A stretch of 64,000 bases of DNA from Clostridiaceae bacterium (GTDB taxonomy: Bacteria; Bacillota; Clostridia; Lachnospirales; Lachnospiraceae): the NCBI GenBank assembly GCA_021200535.1, contig JAJQGL010000038.1:21366-85365 (forward strand), given 5' to 3'. The notes under the pieces are model-generated. The model saw only the letters and a program-made list of their open reading frames with translations. It did no database searches and was not told the DNA's origin. Made by a program: the position numbers and the translations under genes. Shown here piece after piece: positions 36,819 to 46,269 of the stretch. How positions within the stretch are numbered: the stretch's first letter is position 1; each line of letters starts with the position of its first letter.

Positions 36819-37508
36819 TTACGGCTGGATGCGGTCATACAAAACATAACCCAGGTTATATTTCGCAGCGATGGCAAACCGCGTTTTCTGCAGTTTTTTT
36901 CGCAGCTGCTTCACCACCGTATCCACAACACGCATATTTTTCACCTGCCTGCCAGACCATCCTTGCTGAAACAATTCTTTTCTTGACAGGACACTTCCTT
37001 TTTTCTGCAGCAGACAGTGAAACACGGCAAATTCTAACTGTGTCAGTTGTATCACCGCATCATCTATGGAAACAAACTGCTGCTTTCTATCTTCTGTGAC
37101 TGCCCGGGTATATTTCGGTATCCGGGCAGCCGCATATAGCCTGGCGGCAGTAACCCTGACATCCATCTGCCTGGTAACATAATCCGCCGCCCCTGCTTCC
37201 AATGCTGCCAGCTCTTTTTGGATGTCCGGTTCTTCCGAAAAAAGTACAACCGGGCACGGCGCATTCTGGCACAGCCGGACAAGCAAAGCCTTTAAATCCT
37301 CCTGCCCCGGCGAGGAATCGGCAGGACACTCTGCCAGAAGCACCGCCTGCTCTTCTTCCATTTCCTTCCGCGCAAAAAGAACGCCCGGTTCTGCGTTTTG
37401 CAGCAGGGGCGTCCAGTCAGCTTCTATCATTTCAATATTCTTTTTTTGCAGCTGCCTGTGCAGCTCCTCCATCCATGCAATATCTTCCTCCCACACAAAA
37501 ACCTTCAT
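36819..37508 (-). CDS. OmpR-type regulator with degenerate receiver domain
   Basis: C-terminal wHTH IQLTQLEFAVFHCLLQKKGSVLSRKELFQQGW...VVDTVVKQLRKKL; receiver lacks the canonical phospho-Asp. Confidence 0.75.
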   Translation of the reverse strand: MKVFVWEEDIAWMEELHRQLQKKNIEMIEADWTPLLQNAEPGVLFARKEMEEEQAVLLAECPADSSPGQEDLKALLVRLCQNAPCPVVLFSEEPDIQKELAALEAGAADYVTRQMDVRVTAARLYAAARIPKYTRAVTEDRKQQFVSIDDAVIQLTQLEFAVFHCLLQKKGSVLSRKELFQQGWSGRQVKNMRVVDTVVKQLRKKLQKTRFAIAAKYNLGYVLYDRIQP

Positions 37509-37574
37509 ACGCATCCCCATTCCGAAACGATTGAAAAAGCGCCGCCATTGACGGCGTTTCTCCTTCTGATACAA

Positions 37575-38621
37575 TTACCAGCCGCACTGAAGTCCCTTTG
37601 CCTGCAGCTTTTTTTTCCACTCCAAAATCCGGTCAGCCTGCCATGGAAGCCTGCCGTTTTTCCGCACATAAACCGGATAACGTTCCATCCAGTCTCCATC
37701 CAGCGCATCGGCAGGAAGCACATCTGCACCGGCATCAAACGCATGAAGCCTTCCGTCACTGATAACCAGATCTAACGTCTGGTTTGCCAGAATCACCGTT
37801 TCCGGCAGCATCAGCCGTAATATGGCAATAACCTGAAGAACAATGCTTCCATTTCCGCTCCTCTCCCCCTCAAAGGGTGTGTGAAGCGCCGGTACAAATG
37901 CCCCTATATCAATGATATCCGGGCGAAATTCGCGCAGGAATAAAATATCCTCCACTACATTTTTCATGGTCTGTCCGGGAAGCCCGACCAGAAAACCGGT
38001 TCCCATCCGGTAGCCAATCCCTTTTAACTCCCAGAGAGACTGTTTCCTGAGAAGCTGCGACATATTGGACGGATATATTTTTTTAAAAAGCCTGGCATCA
38101 GCACAGCCATGTGTCAGCAGATAGCCCATTGCCCCAACGTGATGCCAGTGCTCATAGGCCCCGGCATCCCTGTCCCCCAATGCCAGTATGATTTCCGTCT
38201 TTGGCAGCAGCTCACGGATGCGCAGCAGCAGCTGCGCCACGCTTTTTTCGGAAAAATACAGATCATCCCCGCCCTCCAGCACGAGTGTGTGTATCCCCTG
38301 GCTGCTGTACTGCTGTGCACAGGCAAGAACTGTTTCCGCCTCCATGCGGTATCGTTTGACAAACTGATTGTCCCGGCGCAGCCCGCACATTTTACAGTTA
38401 TATTTGCAATAACTGCTAATCGGAATTCTCCCCCATAGCTCTGCCCGGTTTCCTTTGCTTACGCTCCGGACCGATCTCGCTTTTTCATATAAATATTCTG
38501 TTACCTCCGGCTTGCGGAAACGCAGGAGGTCATAAAGTTCCTCCGGCTCCAGATTTCCTCTTGCCATCAGCTTGTCAATCAATTCTTTCATATCTTCCGT
38601 ATCTTCCGCATTTGCCCGCAA
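37575..38621 (-). CDS. hydE: [FeFe] hydrogenase H-cluster radical SAM maturase HydE
   Basis: GRIPISSYCKYNCKMCGLRRDN (CxxxCxxC), TGFLVGLPGQTMKNVVEDILFLREF, FVPALHTPFEG. Confidence 0.92.
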   Translation of the reverse strand: MRANAEDTEDMKELIDKLMARGNLEPEELYDLLRFRKPEVTEYLYEKARSVRSVSKGNRAELWGRIPISSYCKYNCKMCGLRRDNQFVKRYRMEAETVLACAQQYSSQGIHTLVLEGGDDLYFSEKSVAQLLLRIRELLPKTEIILALGDRDAGAYEHWHHVGAMGYLLTHGCADARLFKKIYPSNMSQLLRKQSLWELKGIGYRMGTGFLVGLPGQTMKNVVEDILFLREFRPDIIDIGAFVPALHTPFEGERSGNGSIVLQVIAILRLMLPETVILANQTLDLVISDGRLHAFDAGADVLPADALDGDWMERYPVYVRKNGRLPWQADRILEWKKKLQAKGLQCGW

Positions 38622-38636
38622 TACCGTTCAAAACGC

Positions 38637-39233
38637 TTATTTTACCTCAAACTGGTGAACAATACTGCGTACTGTGATACAAAGCTCCCCTCTTAATTTT
38701 TCCAGTTTTACCGGTGTCCCGTATAGAATTACATTATAACAGGTTGCATTGACCAATTCAACAATCATATAGATCATCAGTATTTGATTCCGGTAATGCT
38801 TTCCAGATCTTTTTATCACCGAATCAAAAATTTCCAAATACATTTGATTCACCTGCACCCCGGAAAAAATCCCCCAGCTTAGATTTTTTGAAATAAACCG
38901 CAGCAATTCCGGGTTCTCACTCAGCAAATCCAGCACATGATTTACCAGGTAAATGGTCATTTCTTCAAAATCAGCATCCGTATGATCAGATAACCAGGCG
39001 GATAATCCCTGACATGCCTGCCCAAAAATCCGGTTTGCATGATGGCTGATCAGATAATCCCTGATTTCATACTTATCCTTAAAATACAAGTAAAAAGTCC
39101 CTTTCGCCATTTTGGCTTTCTGCACAATCTGCGAAACCGAAGTATTGTCCACCCCTTTTTCTGTAAAAAGCAGGAATGCTGCCTCCAGCAAAGCTTCCTT
39201 TTTTTGTCTCTTTTTTTCCGTAATCGTTCCCAA
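38637..39233 (-). CDS. TetR/AcrR family transcriptional regulator
   Basis: ALLEAAFLLFTEKGVDNTSVSQIVQKAKMAKGTFYLYFKDKYEIRDYLI. Confidence 0.93.
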   Translation of the reverse strand: MGTITEKKRQKKEALLEAAFLLFTEKGVDNTSVSQIVQKAKMAKGTFYLYFKDKYEIRDYLISHHANRIFGQACQGLSAWLSDHTDADFEEMTIYLVNHVLDLLSENPELLRFISKNLSWGIFSGVQVNQMYLEIFDSVIKRSGKHYRNQILMIYMIVELVNATCYNVILYGTPVKLEKLRGELCITVRSIVHQFEVK

Positions 39234-39246
39234 TGCTGATACCTCT

Positions 39247-41577
39247 TTATTCTTCTGCCTTTAATTCCTTTGTGGTCATAACAAATTTCACTGTTCCATC
39301 CATGCTGCTGTCAATACCGGAAAAGCATTTATAGTCAGCTGCTGCATCTGACACTGCCTCAAGCCGCTCCTTGAAATCACCAATCCCATCTATGAAATCG
39401 GTTACTGTATCAGAAAGCGTTTCAACGCCCTCGGACTGGAACTCACTCATTCCGTCACTCAGATCGGCTGCCCCTTCTGCCAGCTGGCGGATTCCATCTG
39501 ACACATCTCCTGTTTTGTCATACAGAGTTCCCACGCCTGCTAAAAGCTGGCTCGTACCCTTCTCCAGAGAATTGGCGCCGCTGCGGAAGCTCTTGCTGGA
39601 AGAAGTAATCTTTTTCGAACCGCTGGTAATGGTATCCGCATTTTTCGTCAGCTGGTCTGCCGCGCTGGTAAGCTTTTTATTGTTGCTGACCAGCTTTTTG
39701 CCATTTGACTGAATCAGGCCAAGATTTGACGCAATCGTTGAAATACTCGTCTTAATTGTCGCACTTGCTGTTGTCAGCGCTTCCTTTGATTCACGAATGG
39801 CTTTCGCATTGGACGAAATAGTCGAAACCGTGCTTTCCAGCCCTGTCATTCCGGTATAAAGATTTTCTGTTGCGGATTCTGTATTGGTTGCCGCTTCAAG
39901 CTGTGCCAGACCTGCTGCGAGATCATTTTCACCCTGTCCGTCTGTCGCTTCGTCTACCTGCTCTGCCAGCTGTCTGGCACCCTCAAGATAAGAAATCGTT
40001 CCCTTGTACAGGGTAACCATCTGTGTATACTGCTGTGTCTCTTCCTCAGTCAGCCCATCTGACTGCAATGCCGCCTCTGCCTGCTCTAAAAGCGACTGGT
40101 AGGAAGCAATCATCTGGTCGGCCTGCTCGCTGTTTGCATTTAATGCATCCGCGCCGCTGTTGATCTTTTCTACCCCCTGCTGCGCACTCTTTAACCCGGT
40201 GTCTACTGTAGCAACCGCCTCTTTCAGCTTGCTTACCGCATCACCCAGCGCATTCATATTTTCTTCGGAAAGCAATGTATTTACACCGGTCAGATATTCG
40301 CCAAGCTTCTGGTCAAACTCGCTATAAGAATCTGGAAAAGCAGACACGGCTTTGTTTAGCTTCGTTACGGCATTGATCAGTTTTTTCGTACTGGACGCAT
40401 AGGTCTTTGTGCTTTTTGCAAAGGTTTTTGTGCCGGATACATAGGTTCTCACACCCTTTAACAGCTTATCTGCACCTGTCGTATATTTCTTCGTTGCCGC
40501 ATTGATCTGCGCGCTGCCCTTATTTAATGCAGCAACACTGCTCTTTACTGTACCGACTGCATCTGCATATGTGTCAAAACTGCTGTCAAGCTCCGAAAGG
40601 CCGTCGTTGATCGCATCGCTGCCGTCAACCAGCTGCTCTGCCGCATCGGTCAGTTCATCCATTTTTTCCGTCAATTCATCCGTATCTGCCACATCATCCA
40701 AATCAAAGTCGCCAAACAGACTTGCCGTCGCAACAGTATAGGTCGCGCCCATCTCAAAATCTTCAACGTCCGCAGTGATTGTGGCAGTATCTGTCAGCTT
40801 ATCCTCCAGATCATCCAGATCAATCGACGCATCCTCTCCAAGATCAAAAGCACTCAGGTTTAAGTTTTCTTTCATGCCCGGCATGCCGTATACAAACAAA
40901 ATATCATTGTCCCCTTCAGACAACACCTCTCCATTGTCAACTTTTACATTGGTAAATTTTTCAACCGGAAGAATAATTCCTGTCGCCAGCAGAAACGGAG
41001 TATATATTTCCTCCTTTTCTCCGTTCAGCACAACCTCCTGCTTTGACTGGTTCTGGTATTGAATGGTCATTTCCAGTTGTCCGCTTTTTCCCACCAGTTC
41101 TTCCGGCGTGATCTCTTCGCCGTCCAGCTTATAGCAAATCGTCATGCTGACCGGGAGCTCCTGGTCTGATTTTCCCTGATAATAAATATCCTTATCCGCA
41201 GCCTCCCACAAAAGCTGGCTGCCATCCTGTGTAAATGCTTCCTCTCCTTTTGTATTCTGGATATCCGTCAGATTGCTCTTATCTGAAAGCGTTCCGTCAA
41301 TGCCTGCATTTTTCAGCCAGTCTGAGACTAAAATCTCCTCGGTTTTTCCGGTCGCATCCATTGTAACATAAACGGTTTCCTCTTTTTCGACTGCGCTTTT
41401 CTCTTTTTTTGCGGCGGATTTTGCAGATACCGTCTCTACTTCCTTTTCTGTCACGGCAGCGGACGCATTATTTGCCGCAAATGTATGGGAAGCATACTGC
41501 ACACTTCCTAAAATCAATCCCGCCGACACAAGACAGCTGACGCCAAGTACCATCCATTTTTTATTGCTCTTTCTCAT
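39247..41577 (-). CDS. Secreted/membrane-anchored coiled-coil protein, YhgE-like, partner of the MMPL transporter
   Basis: 776 aa, signal/TM at N-terminus, long LxxG-type heptad repeats (KLVSNNKKLTSAADQLTKNADTITSGSKKITSSSKSFRSGANSLEKGTSQLLAGV). Confidence 0.75.
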   Translation of the reverse strand: MRKSNKKWMVLGVSCLVSAGLILGSVQYASHTFAANNASAAVTEKEVETVSAKSAAKKEKSAVEKEETVYVTMDATGKTEEILVSDWLKNAGIDGTLSDKSNLTDIQNTKGEEAFTQDGSQLLWEAADKDIYYQGKSDQELPVSMTICYKLDGEEITPEELVGKSGQLEMTIQYQNQSKQEVVLNGEKEEIYTPFLLATGIILPVEKFTNVKVDNGEVLSEGDNDILFVYGMPGMKENLNLSAFDLGEDASIDLDDLEDKLTDTATITADVEDFEMGATYTVATASLFGDFDLDDVADTDELTEKMDELTDAAEQLVDGSDAINDGLSELDSSFDTYADAVGTVKSSVAALNKGSAQINAATKKYTTGADKLLKGVRTYVSGTKTFAKSTKTYASSTKKLINAVTKLNKAVSAFPDSYSEFDQKLGEYLTGVNTLLSEENMNALGDAVSKLKEAVATVDTGLKSAQQGVEKINSGADALNANSEQADQMIASYQSLLEQAEAALQSDGLTEEETQQYTQMVTLYKGTISYLEGARQLAEQVDEATDGQGENDLAAGLAQLEAATNTESATENLYTGMTGLESTVSTISSNAKAIRESKEALTTASATIKTSISTIASNLGLIQSNGKKLVSNNKKLTSAADQLTKNADTITSGSKKITSSSKSFRSGANSLEKGTSQLLAGVGTLYDKTGDVSDGIRQLAEGAADLSDGMSEFQSEGVETLSDTVTDFIDGIGDFKERLEAVSDAAADYKCFSGIDSSMDGTVKFVMTTKELKAEE

Positions 41578-41584
41578 AATAATC

Positions 41585-41662
41585 CTCCATTCCGGAGCGT
41601 TTCACACGATGGAATACCATCAAAGCCATTTGTGACGCTCCTGCACAAATAGCAAAATCCTC
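41585..41662 (-). promoter_or_regulatory. 78-bp structured leader repeat, copy B (upstream of the coiled-coil gene)
   Basis: Minus strand GAGGATTTTGCTATTTGTGCAGGAGCGTCACAAATGGCTTTGATGGTATTCCATCGTGTGAAACGCTCCGGAATGGAG; 71/78 identical to copy A. Confidence 0.8.
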
Positions 41663-41724
41663 ATTTCTGCGCAAGTTCTCTCTTTTCTGCAAGCCGCTAT
41701 AATTTACAGACCAATGACACGGCT

Positions 41725-43887
41725 TTAGGATTCTTTCTCAATGGGAATATTGCCGTTTTGTCTATCCCTCTGCGGAATCGCTGCCTTGACCATATCCCAT
41801 GTGCTGCGGATAATCAGGCCGTCAAACAGCCACAGCATGGCCGGAAGAATCGCAAGTACAACAACCATACTGATGATTGCTCCCCTTGAGAGCAGCGTGC
41901 AGATTGATCCAATCATATCCACACGGGAATACACGGAAACACCAAAAGTTGCCGCAAAAAAGCAGAATCCGCTGGTAAGAATGGATTTAAAGCTGGTCTG
42001 GTGCGCAATCAGAACCGCATCCCGTTTGCTGCGTTTCTGCAGCACCCTCTCTTTGTGGTAGCGGTTTGTCATCAAAATAGCATAGTCAACCGTTGCCCCT
42101 AACTGGATGGTCCCTATGACAATGCTCGCTACAAACGGCAGCGATGTATCCGTATAATACGGTACCGCCATGTTGCACAAAATTGCAAATTCAATAACAG
42201 ATACCAGGATAACCGGTATGGATATTGATTTAAATGTAATCATTATGATCAAAAAGATTGCTGCGATCGAGATGATATTTACATTCTCCAAATCCACATT
42301 GGTCACATCAGACAAATCTTTCATCAATGGGGCTTCCCCAATCACCATGCCGCCATCCTGATAGCTTTTTACAATCTCGTCAATCTGATGGATCTGTTCG
42401 TTTGATTCATCTGTCGCCGATGCATAGTCGGAACAGATAAACTGCAGCTCATGATCCCCGCTCTTTAACATATCCCGCACATCACTCGGAAGCATGGTAT
42501 CCGGAAAATTCGGGCCAAACAGGGAGTCCAGCCCAAGCACCCATTTCACGCCATCAACCTCTCCGATTTCCTCTAGCATTGCATTTTTTTCTTTTGCCGA
42601 TAAACCATCTTCCAAAAGAACCATATGCACCACGCTCATATCAAAATTTTCCTGCAGCTTTTGATTTGCCTCATAGCTCGGAATATCCTCCGGAAGAGAG
42701 GTGTCCAGGTTATAATAAATTTCATAATTATTGTTTCCGTATGCTGCCGGGAACAGCAATACGGCAAAAACTGCCAGCGCTACCCACCGCAGCCTGATCA
42801 CATGACCGGAAAGCCGGTTTAACGACGGGATCAAAGGCTTATGCGAGGTTTTTTCTATCGCTTTGTCAAAGACCAATATCATGGCCGGAAGAACGGTTAC
42901 ACAGGCGATTACACCAATAATGACACCCTTTGACATAACAATACCGATATTCGTTCCCAGCTTATAGGTCATAAAACAAAGTGCAATAAATCCTGCAATC
43001 GTTGTCAGTGAGCTGCTTGAAACAGATTTAAAGGTATTGCTGATCGCATGTGCCATGGCACGGTTTTTATCGCCGGGAAATCTCTTTTTGTTCGCCTCAT
43101 AACTCTCCAGCAGAAAAATAGAATAATCCATTGTAACCGCCAGCTGCAACACTGCTGCCAGCGCCTGCGTAATATAAGAGACATCTTCCAGAAAAAAGTT
43201 GCTTCCCAGATTGTAAATTACCGTCATGCCGATTGTAACCAGGAAGATCAGCGGCGCCACCAGCGAATCCATCGTAATCAGAAGAATGAGCAGTGAAAGC
43301 GCGGATGCCACTACCACATAAACCGGCATCTCCTGCAATGCCAGGTCTTTAATATCTGTAACAACACCTGACATTCCGCTGGCATAAGCATTCTCCCCAA
43401 CCGTTTCCCGAATTTCAGCAATCGCATCCATCGTGGTATCTTCTGATGTCGTCCCATCAAAGAAGGCAATCATCATGGTAGCATCTCCATTAAAAAACGC
43501 CTCCTGCAGATCGGTGGGCAGCATTTCCGTTGGCACCGTGGTGTCCAGCATGTCGTCATACCAGAGGACATCACTGACATGATCAATGGCTTCCACTTTT
43601 TCTTCCAGCGCAGAGACATCTTTCATCTCCATGCCCTCTACGACGATCATCGAAAAAGCTCCCATTCCAAACTCATCTACCATGATTTCCTGACCTTCCA
43701 CTGTTTCCAGCGATTCCGGCAGATAGCTGAGCACGTCATAGTTCACCCGCGTAGTCACATAGCCAAATACGGCTGGAATCAGCAGGAGAACCGCAATGAC
43801 CAAAATCATGTTTTTGTGTCTTGTAATCCATTTCCCCATCTGAATCATTTTTTTCTTCCTTCTTTCTTTATCCTGATTCATGACCAA
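41725..43887 (-). CDS. MMPL/RND superfamily exporter
   Basis: 12-TM RND-type architecture; AVLQLAVTMDYSIFLLESYEANKKRF and GTIQLGATVDYAILMTNRYHKER. Start may be internal (ATG at 43848 has SD AAGGAAG). Confidence 0.92.
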   Translation of the reverse strand: MVMNQDKERRKKKMIQMGKWITRHKNMILVIAVLLLIPAVFGYVTTRVNYDVLSYLPESLETVEGQEIMVDEFGMGAFSMIVVEGMEMKDVSALEEKVEAIDHVSDVLWYDDMLDTTVPTEMLPTDLQEAFFNGDATMMIAFFDGTTSEDTTMDAIAEIRETVGENAYASGMSGVVTDIKDLALQEMPVYVVVASALSLLILLITMDSLVAPLIFLVTIGMTVIYNLGSNFFLEDVSYITQALAAVLQLAVTMDYSIFLLESYEANKKRFPGDKNRAMAHAISNTFKSVSSSSLTTIAGFIALCFMTYKLGTNIGIVMSKGVIIGVIACVTVLPAMILVFDKAIEKTSHKPLIPSLNRLSGHVIRLRWVALAVFAVLLFPAAYGNNNYEIYYNLDTSLPEDIPSYEANQKLQENFDMSVVHMVLLEDGLSAKEKNAMLEEIGEVDGVKWVLGLDSLFGPNFPDTMLPSDVRDMLKSGDHELQFICSDYASATDESNEQIHQIDEIVKSYQDGGMVIGEAPLMKDLSDVTNVDLENVNIISIAAIFLIIMITFKSISIPVILVSVIEFAILCNMAVPYYTDTSLPFVASIVIGTIQLGATVDYAILMTNRYHKERVLQKRSKRDAVLIAHQTSFKSILTSGFCFFAATFGVSVYSRVDMIGSICTLLSRGAIISMVVVLAILPAMLWLFDGLIIRSTWDMVKAAIPQRDRQNGNIPIEKES

Positions 43888-43916
43888 ACGATAACGGTAT
43901 TTGAAAATACAAATAA

Positions 43917-43929
43917 TGACCGTTGGTCA
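43917..43929. promoter_or_regulatory. Palindromic operator 1 (TGACCGTTGGTCA)
   Basis: TGACC-N3-GGTCA, just downstream of the predicted MMPL promoter. Confidence 0.8.
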
Positions 43930-43942
43930 TTTTCTGTATCGT

Positions 43943-43971
43943 AGTATATCCCAAAAATGACCAACGGTCAA
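43943..43971 (-). promoter_or_regulatory. MMPL operon promoter
   Basis: Minus strand TTGACC - 17 nt - TATACT; -35 overlaps operator 2. Confidence 0.75.
43958..43970. promoter_or_regulatory. Palindromic operator 2 (TGACCAACGGTCA)
   Basis: Reverse complement of operator 1; 41 bp between starts. Confidence 0.8.
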
Positions 43972-44005
43972 TATTTTTTTGTAAATTTATAGAATGTTAA
44001 GATTT

Positions 44006-46093
44006 CTATTCTGCCAAAAGCATCATGATTTCATTGCTGCGCGCCACAAATTCTGTCATGGCATCCGCTGTCAGCGGCTTATGCGCAAGCATGGCAAGGT
44101 CATATAGCTGCCTGCAGAACAGCTCGGTATGCTCGCCGTCCTTGTTTTCCAAAATATACTGCACCAGCTTATTGCCAGAGTTGAGTATCAGCGTCTCTCC
44201 GCCGCCAAACATACCCATGTCCATATCGCCGCCCATGCTGTACATTTTCATCATATCCTGCATACGGCGCGTATCCTCAGACAATGTCATCATGGAAGAT
44301 ATCGCCTCATTTTTCAGTTTTTCTACCTTAACTTCCAGCTGCTCCTTGCCCAGCGCTTTCTTAAATAATTCTGACAGTTCCTCCGTCTGCGCCTTTAATG
44401 TCTCTTCGTCTGCTTCCTCCGTCATCACATCATTGATGTCTGCATCAATGCGCTGGAATTTCACCTTCAGTTCACCCTGCTCCAGCTGGGAGATAAACGG
44501 CTGGTCAATCGAATGTGTCAATACCACTGCATTGATTCCCTGTTCCTTAAACAGATTCACATACTGGCTCTGCTGCTGCAGATCCGTCGCATAATAAACC
44601 GTTGTAGGCTCTTTCTCCGGTTCGCCGTCCCCATCTGCTTTTTCGGCATCCTCTGCTTCTGCCTCTGCAACGCTGTCTGCCACCTCTACAGTGTCCTCTC
44701 CCTCGTCTTTTTCCCGCTCTTTTACATACTCCGGAAGCGTAATATACTTTCCATCCAAATCCTGGAAAATGATAAACTCTTCCATTTTTTCTCTGAATTT
44801 TTCATCCTTTAAACAGCCATATTTGATAAATGGACTAATATCATTCCAGTATTTTTCATAACTCTCGCGCTCCACCTTATACATTCCGGAAAGCTTGTCT
44901 GCCACCTTTTTAGTGATATAATCCGAAATCTTCTTAACAAAACCGTCGTTTTGCAATGCACTTCTCGATACATTTAACGGCAGATCCGGACAGTCAATCA
45001 CACCCTTTAACAGCATCAGAAATTCCGGAATCACCTCTTTAATATTATCCGCAATAAAGACCTGATTGTTGTAGAGCTTAATGACACCTTCCAGATTATC
45101 ATACTCCGTATTGACCTTCGGGAAGTACAAAATTCCCTTTAAATTAAATGGATAATCCATATTCAGATGAATCCAGAAAAGCGGTTCCTTATAATCGTTA
45201 AACACCGTCCGGTAAAACTCCTTGTACTCCTCCTCGGTACAGTCGTTTGGATGCTTCATCCAAAGAGGCGATGTATTGCTTATAGAAACAGGCCGCTTAT
45301 TAATCTTTGCTTTTTCCTTTGCCGGAGAAATCTCGACAACCTCTTTCTCTCCATTTTCATTTTCCTTTTCCTCGGTTTTGGCCTCCTCTGTGAATTTCTC
45401 CACAACGACATCGTCCTCGCGCAGATCTTCTATGTCAACCGTCTCATATTCCTGCTCTGCATTTGCTTTGGAAAGGAAGATTTCAACCGGCATAAAGGAA
45501 CAATACTTATTCAGGATTTCACGAATACGGTATTCATTGGCAAATTCCAGGCTATCCTCTGACAGATACAGTGTAATCGTCGTTCCGATGCCCTCCTTGC
45601 TGCCATCCGACATTTCAAAGTCAATGCCGCCCTCAGATTCCCAATGCACTGCCTGCGCGTCCTTCTTATAGGACAGCGTATCAATCGCAACCCGGTCCGC
45701 CACCATAAATGCAGAATAAAAACCAAGACCGAAATGACCTATAATCTGCTCTTCATTTGTTTTGTCCTTATATTTTTCCAAAAAGTCAGTTGCACCGGAA
45801 AAAGCAACCTGATTGATGTATTCGTCAACCTCATCTGCCGTCATGCCGATACCCGTATCGGTAAAGGTAATCGTTTTGTCCTCTGCATTAACTTCAACTT
45901 CAATCTTCGCCTTATAATCATCCGGAAGGGTATATTCTCCAATAACATCAAGCTTCTTAATCTTTGTAATGGCATCGCAGCCGTTTGAAACCAGCTCACG
46001 GACAAAGATATCATGATCCGAATAAAGCCACTTTTTAATAATCGGAAACATATTTTCAGATTCAATGGATAAACTACCTGTTCTTGTCTGCAT
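44006..46093 (-). CDS. htpG: Molecular chaperone HtpG (Hsp90)
   Basis: FVRELVSNGCDAITKIKKL, TDTGIGMTADE, GHFGLGFYSAFMVADRV, LNVSRSALQND. Confidence 0.96.
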   Translation of the reverse strand: MQTRTGSLSIESENMFPIIKKWLYSDHDIFVRELVSNGCDAITKIKKLDVIGEYTLPDDYKAKIEVEVNAEDKTITFTDTGIGMTADEVDEYINQVAFSGATDFLEKYKDKTNEEQIIGHFGLGFYSAFMVADRVAIDTLSYKKDAQAVHWESEGGIDFEMSDGSKEGIGTTITLYLSEDSLEFANEYRIREILNKYCSFMPVEIFLSKANAEQEYETVDIEDLREDDVVVEKFTEEAKTEEKENENGEKEVVEISPAKEKAKINKRPVSISNTSPLWMKHPNDCTEEEYKEFYRTVFNDYKEPLFWIHLNMDYPFNLKGILYFPKVNTEYDNLEGVIKLYNNQVFIADNIKEVIPEFLMLLKGVIDCPDLPLNVSRSALQNDGFVKKISDYITKKVADKLSGMYKVERESYEKYWNDISPFIKYGCLKDEKFREKMEEFIIFQDLDGKYITLPEYVKEREKDEGEDTVEVADSVAEAEAEDAEKADGDGEPEKEPTTVYYATDLQQQSQYVNLFKEQGINAVVLTHSIDQPFISQLEQGELKVKFQRIDADINDVMTEEADEETLKAQTEELSELFKKALGKEQLEVKVEKLKNEAISSMMTLSEDTRRMQDMMKMYSMGGDMDMGMFGGGETLILNSGNKLVQYILENKDGEHTELFCRQLYDLAMLAHKPLTADAMTEFVARSNEIMMLLAE

Positions 46094-46127
46094 CTTTCAT
46101 CTCTCCAATCTACTATTTTATTCACGA

Positions 46128-46154
46128 TTAGCAATCACCCTGATCGAGTGCTAA
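46128..46154. promoter_or_regulatory. CIRCE (HrcA operator) upstream of htpG
   Basis: TTAGCAATC-N9-GAGTGCTAA; one mismatch from the perfect inverted repeat. Confidence 0.92.
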
Positions 46155-46168
46155 TAACCTTGTGGAAT

Positions 46169-46197
46169 ATCATAATACGCTTTTTTCAAAAAGTCAA
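46169..46197 (-). promoter_or_regulatory. Sigma-A promoter of htpG
   Basis: Minus strand TTGACT - 17 nt - TATGAT, followed by CIRCE. Confidence 0.82.
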
Positions 46198-46269
46198 GCT
46201 TTAATTTCAAATCAATTTTTGTTTCTGTTTTATGAAAATATTCGATATATCGGCATAGCTGTTATGTAC

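Noticed and set aside
46128-46154. Considered as a generic terminator hairpin
   Set aside because: Matches CIRCE geometry (9-nt spacer) directly downstream of a sigma-A promoter.
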